From contig CAMBXY010000112.1 of assembly GCA_945871945.1 (NCBI GenBank), forward strand, positions 1-5,227: a stretch of 5,227 bases of DNA. The letters run 5' to 3'. Position numbers and translations under genes: made by a program. Of the stretch, positions 1-5,227 are shown one piece after another. Positions within the stretch are counted from its first letter, which is position 1. Every line of letters starts with the position of its first letter. The DNA is from Bordetella parapertussis (GTDB taxonomy: Bacteria; Pseudomonadota; Gammaproteobacteria; Burkholderiales; Burkholderiaceae_C). The notes beneath the pieces were generated by a model, which made no database searches, was not told the DNA's origin, and saw nothing but the letters and a program-made list of their open reading frames with translations.

Positions 1-231
1 CAGCTGTTGGTAGAAGTTGACGCTGAGCGCATCAATTTGTTTGAATCAAAATTTTTGGCGATCGTCAAAGACAAAGCCAAAGCGCGTGATTTGGCGGCGC
101 TTCTTTATCTGGCCATTGTGGGTGGTTACCAGGCCTTAAGTCGGCCTGTGAATCCACCCAATATCAGGGCCTATGTGCAAGGCTTGATTACCAACTACTT
201 GGTCTTGAAGCAAGTCACTTTAGTGTCTTAG
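1..231 (+). CDS. Partial protein, C-terminal end; possible TetR/AcrR-type transcriptional regulator
   Basis: Only the last 76 residues are present; the reading frame is open to the first base of the window, so the gene starts further left and the TTG at position 7 is not its start. The visible part is entirely alpha-helical in character: a charged helix (about residues 4-28 of the fragment), a hydrophobic helix rich in Leu/Ala ending in IVGGYQAL, a short proline-containing turn, and a final helix with a GLITNYL pattern. This spacing resembles the last helices of the ligand-binding/dimerisation domain of TetR-family repressors, which vary greatly in sequence. The DNA-binding helix-turn-helix that would settle the family lies outside the window. 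Its TAG stop overlaps the TAA stop of the convergent DUF1254 gene. It could instead be another small helical protein; the TetR call is an inference from helix pattern only. Confidence 0.45.
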   Translation, partial: QLLVEVDAERINLFESKFLAIVKDKAKARDLAALLYLAIVGGYQALSRPVNPPNIRAYVQGLITNYLVLKQVTLVS

Positions 232-1610
232 TTCAGCAGTTCAAGCACAGGCATTTTCCATTGCCCATTCAATGCTTTGGCCTCTGGCCAATACAGACGC
301 GCATTGAGTAAAAATGCAGAACCCTTTTGAACGGGTAGCCAATTGGTGGCTGCTTCTTTTTGATCGGGCATTGAGGCCTGTATCCAAATGTCCAGGGAGC
401 CATCTGCATTGAAGACCAATGGATCTCGATCACCTAAGGCAAAACGTTGCAGTGGGTTGTCTATCAAAAATTCATCTGCGCCATAAGCGGTGATGGACCA
501 AAAAGCTTTGACCGGCGGCAGTGCATTGGCCGCAAAGTGCAAGCGATATCGATGCTGACCATTCAGTGGCCTTCCTTGCTGGTCGACCGCCGTGTTGGGG
601 TAAAGGGCATCTTCTGGCAGGTTGGCGCCAAGACCCACCATGGCCACCGCAGCGCGCGTGTTGTAGTCGGTGCCATAACGCCCCAAATTCAAGGGTGGGG
701 AGGACCAAACTCCGTCTTGAGGTTTGGTGTTCAAGGCCTTCATGACGCGCTGATTTGCAAGCCATCGACCTAAGCTGAAACTCAATGTATTCGTCCAGCT
801 TAAGTGCACAGCTTGGCCGGGTTTAATTTCAAGTTGTGCCAGTCTGGCAAGCAGGGGAGCATCTTCGGTTGGCGGTGGGTTGCTGATCATCAGTTGCATG
901 AGCCGATTGAAAAACTCAGGGGTGCTGAACGCTTTCATTTGTGCCACAGGCGGTAAGCTTGGTTCAGTGCTAACTTGCCAGGCTGGTTTTGCATCTCTTT
1001 GCGAATCGGTGCTTGCTGAAAGAATGCTGGACGGCTGGCGCCATTTTGTAAGGCTAAGACGGTTTTGCAATTCATGCACCGTTGCAAAATCTGCTGTGCC
1101 GTTGGTTTGCGTTCTGCCAATGAGCCAAACCATGTCGGTGGGTGACTTTAAAAGCGTCATGCCCTTGGGCACCTGACCATCCCATTGTGGGCCGACCAAT
1201 AAATAAGTGGCGCCTTGATTGCCCGAAGTTCTGGTGCCGGGAGATGAAAACACATTGGTCCATGCATCCATGAAAGGCATCAACTCGTAACGATTGTCGT
1301 TGGCGGGCATTTCAAACACCCAAGGTCCCTCTTTCATGCTGAGAAATGCCGTGGTGTAGAGTGTGTCGACATTGGGGCGCACCACATCTTTAAATTGGGC
1401 GTTTGGAAATTGCCTGATCATGCGCAAATGATTTTCGGGGCCTGCGTATTTGGCGCTGTGTAAGCGCGTGGTTTCCATCATGACCAAGGGGTAGCCATAC
1501 AAATAAGCCTCTGCGCCTAGCATGATCTTGTCTTTGATGACAAGCAACAAGGCTGAAAGCAAGGTCACCAAGACCAAGGCCGCAAGGAGAAAGCGTTTGG
1601 CAATCATCAT
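228..1610 (-). CDS. DUF1254/DUF1214 domain-containing protein, membrane-anchored
   Basis: This is a 460-residue protein. An N-terminal hydrophobic segment (about residues 7-25) follows a short basic start (MMIAKR), as expected for a signal anchor or uncleaved signal peptide that places the rest in the periplasm. The DUF1254 half is shown by YGYPLVMMETTR (38-49) and the hallmark RPNVDTLYTTAF (78-89) followed by GPWVFEMP (95-102). The DUF1214 half is shown by LPPVKAFWSITAYGADEF (364-381), DNPLQRFALGDR (384-395), DGSLDIWIQ (403-411) and NWLPVQKGSAFLLNARLYWP (423-442). The length is normal for two-domain members, and it looks intact. The biochemical function of this family is not established to my knowledge. 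The ATG overlaps the FGE stop as ATGA (1607-1610) and has no clear Shine-Dalgarno, which points to translational coupling with the upstream gene; a second ATG follows directly. The protein contains no cysteine, so it cannot be a formylglycine substrate of its operon partner. Confidence 0.93.
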   Translation of the reverse strand: MMIAKRFLLAALVLVTLLSALLLVIKDKIMLGAEAYLYGYPLVMMETTRLHSAKYAGPENHLRMIRQFPNAQFKDVVRPNVDTLYTTAFLSMKEGPWVFEMPANDNRYELMPFMDAWTNVFSSPGTRTSGNQGATYLLVGPQWDGQVPKGMTLLKSPTDMVWLIGRTQTNGTADFATVHELQNRLSLTKWRQPSSILSASTDSQRDAKPAWQVSTEPSLPPVAQMKAFSTPEFFNRLMQLMISNPPPTEDAPLLARLAQLEIKPGQAVHLSWTNTLSFSLGRWLANQRVMKALNTKPQDGVWSSPPLNLGRYGTDYNTRAAVAMVGLGANLPEDALYPNTAVDQQGRPLNGQHRYRLHFAANALPPVKAFWSITAYGADEFLIDNPLQRFALGDRDPLVFNADGSLDIWIQASMPDQKEAATNWLPVQKGSAFLLNARLYWPEAKALNGQWKMPVLELLN

Positions 1611-2665
1611 GGCTGATAGAGGGTTCTAAATCCCAAGTGACTCACGGCCAAATCTTCTTCTTGCGGTTGCCTAGACCCCGCGCGATAGCGCATGCAGTAG
1701 TTGGGTGCACACAAAAAAGAGCCACCCTTGATCACGCGTGCTTTGGGATCTGAATTGGCTTGAAGCTTTTTAAAAATGGGCGGCCGTTGTGCTTCATCAG
1801 GGTCGAGCCCTTGATTTGAACTTGTGCCTGCCTGACTGGAAACTGCAGGCCTGTCGGCTACAAATGCATCGGCAGTGAGCTCCCATACATTGCCAATCAT
1901 GTCGAACAAGCCGTAAGCATTGGGCGCATAGCAGCCCACTGGTGCAATACCTGAAAATCCATCTTCGCTGGCATTGGCCATGGGAAAAATTCCTTGCCAT
2001 GTGTTGGCACTGGCAGGTTGATCGTGCTGGCCAGGTAATTCCTTGGCGCCAGCGCGAGCGGCCCACTCCCACTCGGCTTCCGTTGGCAAACGATGACCTT
2101 TCCATTGGGCATAGGCTTGAGCATCTTCAAAAGTAATATGCACCACAGGAAATTGGCCGTATTTGTCTACGCTGGATTCTGGGCCCGCTGGCTGCTTCCA
2201 ATTTGCGCCCGGTATGTATTGCCACCACTGCCACGGGTCATCTCCGTAGCTGAGCTTGGCTGGCACCTTGAACACCACGGCCCCAGGTTTGCGCATGTCT
2301 TCTGGCAAGCTGGCAATCAATTGCGGGTTGACCGGCCGCTCTGCCACAGTGACATAGCCAGTGGCTTTCACGAAGGCTGCAAATTCTGAATTGGTGACCT
2401 CAGTGCGGTCCATCCAAAATCCCTTCACCCGCACATTGCGAACAGGTTTTTCTTCGGCATAAACACTGTCACCCATGTCGAAAACACCCTCTGGAATCCA
2501 GACCATGCCGGGTCTGGGGGCGGCGGTTGAAGCCGGTGGTAGTTCGCACTGCAATTTGGTTGACAGCGCTTCTTTAGAGGGCGCATCTTGTCTTGTCAAC
2601 CAGAAGGCCGTAGCGCTTAAAACCAAAACGACTGAACCAGCCAAAGACCATTGAAGAAATTTCAT
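1607..2665 (-). CDS. Formylglycine-generating enzyme (FGE/SUMF1) family protein, membrane-anchored
   Basis: This is a 352-residue protein with a hydrophobic segment at about 7-23 after MKFLQW, predicted as a signal anchor, then a short Pro/Ala-rich linker and the FGE-sulfatase domain (about 52-350). Family landmarks are MVWIPEGVFDMGD (54-66), WMDRTEVTNSEFAAFV (84-99), VVHITFEDAQAYAQW (174-188), HRLPTEAEWEWAARAG (191-206), PNAYGLFDMIGNVWEL (248-263) and VIKGGSFLCAPNYCMRYRAG (311-330), ending in SHLGFRTL. Cys319 and Cys324 have the same spacing as the copper-binding catalytic pair Cys336/Cys341 of human SUMF1, and Ser316 matches SUMF1 Ser333. This favours a true aerobic FGE (Cys to formylglycine in C-x-P-x-R sulfatase motifs) over the EgtB/PvdO-like relatives. 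No sulfatase is present in the window. The ATG at 2665 is preferred because an in-frame stop lies 30 bp upstream and the anchor begins there. No ribosome-binding site is visible. It is first in an operon with the DUF1254 gene. Confidence 0.9.
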   Translation of the reverse strand: MKFLQWSLAGSVVLVLSATAFWLTRQDAPSKEALSTKLQCELPPASTAAPRPGMVWIPEGVFDMGDSVYAEEKPVRNVRVKGFWMDRTEVTNSEFAAFVKATGYVTVAERPVNPQLIASLPEDMRKPGAVVFKVPAKLSYGDDPWQWWQYIPGANWKQPAGPESSVDKYGQFPVVHITFEDAQAYAQWKGHRLPTEAEWEWAARAGAKELPGQHDQPASANTWQGIFPMANASEDGFSGIAPVGCYAPNAYGLFDMIGNVWELTADAFVADRPAVSSQAGTSSNQGLDPDEAQRPPIFKKLQANSDPKARVIKGGSFLCAPNYCMRYRAGSRQPQEEDLAVSHLGFRTLYQP

Positions 2666-2679
2666 GACGACACTATAAA
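2651..2679 (+). promoter_or_regulatory. Candidate sigma-70 promoter of the DadA-like gene
   Basis: TTGAAG (2651-2656) and TATAAA (2674-2679) are separated by exactly 17 bp, the optimal sigma-70 spacing. Matches to consensus are 4/6 and 5/6. Transcription would begin near 2686, leaving a leader of about 92 nt before the chosen ATG at 2778. The -35 half lies inside the first codons of the divergent FGE gene, and the -10 overlaps the candidate FGE -10 on the other strand. Confidence 0.5.
2672..2677 (-). promoter_or_regulatory. Candidate -10 box for the FGE-DUF1254 operon (possibly leaderless)
   Basis: Read on the minus strand this is TATAGT, a 5/6 match to the sigma-70 -10 consensus, followed by only six bases (GTCGTC) before the FGE ATG. 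Normal initiation about 7 bp downstream would start the mRNA at or next to the A of ATG, giving a leaderless transcript. That fits the lack of a Shine-Dalgarno. No good -35 is present: the nearest TTGAAC lies at 13-bp spacing, which is too short. The element is therefore weak or activator-dependent, or arises from symmetry with the opposing dadA-side promoter. Confidence 0.35.
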
Positions 2680-2717
2680 TCCAAAGCGCAGTTCAATGGC
2701 CATCAACCTTGCCTTGT

Positions 2718-2735
2718 CCAAGCGTTTCAGCTTGG
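2718..2735. repeat. Perfect 6-bp inverted repeat in the leader of the DadA-like gene
   Basis: CCAAGC and GCTTGG flank the 6-base loop GTTTCA, giving a perfect 6-bp stem in either DNA or RNA. It lies between the candidate promoter and the start codon of the DadA-like gene, so it could be an operator or an RNA hairpin. It is not followed by a T-run on either strand, so it is not an intrinsic terminator. It may also be a chance dyad. Confidence 0.35.
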
Positions 2736-2736
2736 C

Positions 2737-2749
2737 ATCAAAAATTGAT
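2737..2749. repeat. 13-bp AT-rich palindrome, possible operator
   Basis: ATCAA and TTGAT are reverse complements separated by AAA, making an AT-rich, odd-centred 13-bp dyad of the kind bound by dimeric regulators. It lies one base after the preceding inverted repeat and 28 bp before the start codon of the DadA-like gene. The binding protein is unknown; repression by roadblock from this position is an inference. Confidence 0.3.
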
Positions 2750-2777
2750 CCAGAAGCTTTTCAAGCAAAATAGGACC

Positions 2778-4058
2778 ATGAATCTTTTTGAAACCAGTCG
2801 ACAAGTCACCGTGCTGGGCGCCGGCATGGTGGGGGTTTCATGTGCCTTGGCCTTACAAGCCAAGGGTTGGCGCGTCACCTTGGTAGACCAACAAGCGCCC
2901 GGCGAAGAAACTTCACACGGCAACGCGGGCGTGCTTTCGCGCAGTTCTTTCTTGCCATTCAATCGACCTGGTTTGTTGCAAAGCCTGCCCTCGATGTTGC
3001 TCAGACCTGGGCCTCAATTGAAGATCAGAACCAGTGCGCTTACCCAGTGGCAGTGGCTTTGGCGATTTCTTTGGCACGCCAAACGTTCTTCGTTTGAAGT
3101 GACCACCTTGGCTTTAGATGGCTTGATACAGCTGTCTTCGGACACGCACCGTGCGTGGTTGAAACTGGCCCATGTTGAAAACCGATTGCGCGATACAGGC
3201 TGGCTTTGGTTGTATGCCCACGCCGCCGCATTTGCGTCCGGCGCGGCCAGTCGCGAGTTATTGCAAGAATTTGGTGTTGTCACAGAGGTATTGAACGCGC
3301 CATCCCTGCAAGCTTTGGAGCCCCATTTGGCACCTGCATTCAGCCATGCGCTGTGGGTTAAAGATGCCGCATCGGTCGATAACCCGCGTGCCGTGGTAAA
3401 GGCTTATGCCAAGCAGTTTTTGGAGGGCGGCGGGCACATTGTGCAAGCACAAGTCCGTGCCATTCAACAGCAAGCCAATGGCTGGCAATGGGTGAACCAA
3501 GAAGGAGGCGCACATTGGACGCCCAACTTGGTGGTGGCCTTGGGGCCTTGGTCTGAGAGCTTGCTTGAAGCCAGTCACTTGAGCACCAAATTCAAAGTCA
3601 ACATGGGTTTTGAGCGTGGTTACCATCGCCATTTCCAAGCGCTTGAAGGGGTTCGTTTGGGGCGCCCCATTTATGACTTGTCTGGCGCGTATGTTTTATC
3701 GCCCATGAAAGACGAGCAGGGTGCAGACGTGTTTCGATTGAGCACTGGTGTTGAGTTGGCTGCGCGCGACGATGCGCCCAATTTGCAGCAGTTGGAAGCT
3801 GCAGAAAATGCAGTGCGTCGTGTCTTGCCCATGAAATCTGCTGTGCCAGGATCAGATTGGCTGGGCTCGCGACCCACCACGCCAGACAGCCGGCCTGTGA
3901 TTGGCGAGATGCCCAACTGCCCAGGTTTGTGGTTGGCCTTTGGGCATCAACACATTGGCTTCAGCACAGGCCCCGGCACGGGCGTGCTTTTGTCTGAATT
4001 GATGTCGAATGAGGCAAGCAGCATTGACCCGCGGCCATTTTCGCCGACTCGGTTTTAG
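2778..4058 (+). CDS. DadA-like FAD-dependent oxidoreductase (probable D-amino acid dehydrogenase family)
   Basis: This is a 426-residue member of the DAO family, in which FAD-dependent enzymes oxidise an amine, often a D-amino acid, to the imine and keto acid. DadA proteins pass the electrons to the respiratory chain. The N-terminal Rossmann motif is VLGAGMVGVSCALALQAKG (12-30) with Asp37 at the end of the second strand for the FAD ribose. It is followed by the DadA-type ETSHGNAGVLS (44-54). The C-terminal flavin-binding part shows GSRPTTPDSRPVIG (363-376) and FGHQHIGFSTGPGTG (388-402), and the tail ends in DPRPFSPTRF, common in this family. Length is normal. The frame is open back to a TTG at 2709, but those 23 extra residues precede the Rossmann strand and look non-homologous. 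ATG 2778 is preferred, although its AGGA (2772-2775) is only 2 bases away, which is close. The true substrate cannot be read from sequence, and the dadA symbol is withheld for that reason. It is convergent with ftsY, 9 bp apart. Confidence 0.9.
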   Translation: MNLFETSRQVTVLGAGMVGVSCALALQAKGWRVTLVDQQAPGEETSHGNAGVLSRSSFLPFNRPGLLQSLPSMLLRPGPQLKIRTSALTQWQWLWRFLWHAKRSSFEVTTLALDGLIQLSSDTHRAWLKLAHVENRLRDTGWLWLYAHAAAFASGAASRELLQEFGVVTEVLNAPSLQALEPHLAPAFSHALWVKDAASVDNPRAVVKAYAKQFLEGGGHIVQAQVRAIQQQANGWQWVNQEGGAHWTPNLVVALGPWSESLLEASHLSTKFKVNMGFERGYHRHFQALEGVRLGRPIYDLSGAYVLSPMKDEQGADVFRLSTGVELAARDDAPNLQQLEAAENAVRRVLPMKSAVPGSDWLGSRPTTPDSRPVIGEMPNCPGLWLAFGHQHIGFSTGPGTGVLLSELMSNEASSIDPRPFSPTRF

Positions 4059-4067
4059 AGGATTGAC

Positions 4068-5093
4068 TCAGTTCAGCAAGGCTTCGGCAAACTCTCGTGC
4101 ATCGAAAGTTTGCAGATCATCAAGTTGTTCGCCCACGCCAATGAAGTAAACGGGTATGGCTTTTTCGCGGGCAATGGCGCACAGCACGCCCCCTTTGGCG
4201 GTGCCGTCTAGCTTGGTCACAATAAGCCCGGTGAGGCCCAGTGCTTCGTCGAAAGCCTTCACCTGCGTCAAGGCGTTTTGCCCGGTGTTGCCGTCAATGA
4301 CCAGCAAGACTTCGTGCGGCGCAGTTGCATCGGCTTTTTGCACCACGCGCTTGATTTTTTTCAATTCTTCCATGAGGTGCAGTTGAGTGGGCAAGCGGCC
4401 GGCTGTATCGACCAACACCACATCTCTGCCGCGCGCTTTGCCCGCAGACACAGCATCAAAACTGACTGCCGCAGGATCGCCACCTTCTTGGCTGATGATT
4501 TCAACCGTATTGCGCTGCGCCCACACAGCCAATTGCTCGCGGGCTGCTGCCCTGAAGGTATCGGCCGCCGCCAACAACACACTGGCGCCCTGGTCAGCCA
4601 AATGGTGCGTGAGTTTGCCAATGGAAGTAGTTTTGCCAGCGCCGTTGACACCGGCGACCATGATGACCATCGGCTTTTGAGTGCCGATGTGAAGTTGCTT
4701 TTGAAGTGGCAGCAGCAAGTCCGTAATGGCCTCAATCAACAAGGCTTTAACTGCTGCAGGGTCGGTGGCCTTGGCCGCTTTGACGCGCGCTTTGAGGTCT
4801 TGCAACAAGTGTTCTGTGGCTTTGACGCCTGTATCGGCCAATAGCAAGGCCGTCTCAAGCTCTTCGTACAATGCATCGTCAATTTGAGTGCCGGTAAAGA
4901 CCGAGGCAATGCTTCCACCCGTTTTACGCAGACCCGCTTTGAGCTTGCTAAGCCAAGATTGGCGGGGTGCTTCAGCAGCTGTAGGCTGTTCAGATGCGGT
5001 GGTTGACTCGGCTTGAGTTGACGAGGGACTGGCAGGCAAGGCCTTGTCATCAACAGGGGCTGTTTTGGGGGATGATCTAAAGAATCGGAACAT
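4068..5093 (-). CDS. ftsY: FtsY, signal recognition particle receptor GTPase
   Basis: This is a 341-residue SRP receptor that docks ribosome-nascent chain-SRP complexes at the inner membrane and forms the twin GTPase dimer with Ffh for delivery to SecYEG. In order it has a short aromatic/basic N-terminus (MFRFFRSSPK), a Pro/Ser/Thr/Ala/Glu-rich A region (about 11-44) much shorter than in E. coli, the N domain helical bundle (about 46-135) and the NG GTPase. G motifs are GVNGAGKTT (148-156, P-loop), DTFRAAA (178-184), DTAGR (229-233), TKLD (293-296) and GVGE (319-322). All key residues are present. The frame stays open upstream to 5198, but ATG 5093 gives the typical start and avoids running into the divergent gene. 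No strong Shine-Dalgarno precedes it. The ftsE/ftsX genes that follow ftsY in E. coli are not adjacent here; a convergent DadA-like gene is found instead. Confidence 0.97.
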   Translation of the reverse strand: MFRFFRSSPKTAPVDDKALPASPSSTQAESTTASEQPTAAEAPRQSWLSKLKAGLRKTGGSIASVFTGTQIDDALYEELETALLLADTGVKATEHLLQDLKARVKAAKATDPAAVKALLIEAITDLLLPLQKQLHIGTQKPMVIMVAGVNGAGKTTSIGKLTHHLADQGASVLLAAADTFRAAAREQLAVWAQRNTVEIISQEGGDPAAVSFDAVSAGKARGRDVVLVDTAGRLPTQLHLMEELKKIKRVVQKADATAPHEVLLVIDGNTGQNALTQVKAFDEALGLTGLIVTKLDGTAKGGVLCAIAREKAIPVYFIGVGEQLDDLQTFDAREFAEALLN

Positions 5094-5115
5094 ATTGAAG
5101 GGTGTGTTGGGCTCT

Positions 5116-5143
5116 ATTCTATGAAAACTTAAGGCACGCTCAA
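5116..5143 (-). promoter_or_regulatory. Candidate sigma-70 promoter of ftsY
   Basis: On the minus strand TTGAGC (5143-5138) and TAGAAT (5121-5116) are spaced by 16 bp, with 4/6 and 5/6 matches to consensus. The start site would fall near 5109, about 16 nt before the ftsY ATG. An alternative is TTGTCA further upstream with TTAAGT at 18-bp spacing. No comparably good promoter was seen on the + strand for the divergent gene. Confidence 0.4.
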
Positions 5144-5174
5144 AATCTCCTGACAACGAGGTAAGCTCGAGCCC

Positions 5175-5227
5175 ATGCCTACTAAACCAATCCATCAAGC
5201 TGCTATCGGCTCACCTTCGCACGAAGT
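5175..5227 (+). CDS. rsmD: Partial N-terminus, probable RsmD (16S rRNA (guanine966-N2)-methyltransferase)
   Basis: ATG at 5175 opens a frame running off the window after 17 full codons and two bases (GT, which fixes the next residue as Val): MPTKPIHQAAIGSPSHEV. No catalytic motif is visible. The call is an inference from two points. First, RsmD proteins of related bacteria start with a variable polar stretch leading into a conserved segment of the type (H)xVRIIGGxWKR, and the visible end SPSHEV fits that entry. Second, rsmD is divergent from ftsY in E. coli, as this gene is here. A GAGG at 5158-5161 is 13 bases from the ATG, somewhat far for a ribosome-binding site. An M16-type peptidase or another gene cannot be excluded. 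Confidence 0.5.
   Translation, partial: MPTKPIHQAAIGSPSHE

Noticed and set aside
1380..1410. FGE target motif (C/S-x-P-x-R) in the DUF1254 protein
   Set aside because: The nearest look-alike, SSPGTR at residues 122-127, has the wrong spacing, and the protein has no cysteine.
2709..2777. TTG-initiated 23-residue extension of the DadA-like protein
   Set aside because: The Rossmann strand normally lies within about 10-15 residues of the start, and the extra residues show no family resemblance. It is kept only as an alternative.
3258..3638. 126-codon open frame on the minus strand inside the DadA-like gene
   Set aside because: It is an antisense shadow of a well-supported CDS, with no domain and no plausible start signal.
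4087..4113. 7-bp inverted repeat (GCAAACT ... AGTTTGC, 13-base loop) just after the DadA-like gene
   Set aside because: It lies inside the conserved C-terminal codons of ftsY and has no T-run on either side, so it is not convincing as a terminator.
4177..4191. CAIAR in FtsY (residues 305-309) as a sulfatase-like C-x-P/A-x-R motif
   Set aside because: The third position is Ile rather than Pro or Ala, the protein is a cytosolic GTPase, and the segment is ordinary FtsY sequence.
4278..4844. 188-codon open frame on the + strand opposite ftsY
   Set aside because: It lies wholly antisense to conserved ftsY GTPase motifs and shows no recognisable domain. Codon bias of the real gene explains the open frame.
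5094..5198. N-terminal extension of ftsY to a TTG or ATG near 5198
   Set aside because: It would overlap the divergent probable rsmD start and the candidate ftsY promoter. FtsY of this type begins with the short MFRFF segment at 5093.

Overview
The window looks like chromosomal DNA of a betaproteobacterium in Burkholderiales, probably Comamonadaceae. This rests on the FtsY sequence style, the moderate GC content (roughly low-to-mid 50s % by eye) and the dense gene packing. I could not search a database, so the taxon is an inference. No tRNA, rRNA, CRISPR array, IS element, phage gene or convincing intrinsic terminator was seen.

Layout, left to right: (1) the C-terminal end of a + strand protein that resembles the ligand domain of a TetR-type regulator (1-231, cut by the window edge). 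(2) A tightly coupled two-gene minus-strand operon, 2665->228. It encodes a membrane-anchored formylglycine-generating-enzyme (FGE/SUMF1) family protein that keeps the catalytic cysteine pair, followed through an ATGA overlap by a membrane-anchored DUF1254/DUF1214 protein. The stop codon of the second gene overlaps that of gene (1). (3) A 112-bp divergent control region (2666-2777) with two opposing, overlapping -10 boxes and two adjacent inverted repeats. (4) A + strand DadA-like FAD-dependent amino-acid dehydrogenase/oxidase (2778-4058). (5) Convergent with it after 9 bp, ftsY on the minus strand (5093->4068), the SRP receptor GTPase. (6) Divergent from ftsY, the first 18 codons of a + strand gene that is probably rsmD (16S rRNA methyltransferase), matching the divergent rsmD/ftsY pair of E. 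coli.

ftsY and the probable rsmD are housekeeping genes, and the DadA-like gene is ordinary amino-acid catabolism. The part worth a second look is the FGE-DUF1254 unit. FGE normally converts a cysteine in a C-x-P-x-R motif of a sulfatase to formylglycine, yet this operon is closed on both sides and contains no sulfatase. Its only partner, the DUF1254 protein, has no cysteine at all. Both products have an N-terminal hydrophobic anchor with a basic residue in front, so both are predicted to act on the periplasmic side. Either the FGE serves a sulfatase encoded elsewhere, or it does something else together with the DUF1254 protein. The FGE start codon also looks leaderless: a TATAGT box ends 6 bp before the ATG and no ribosome-binding site is visible.
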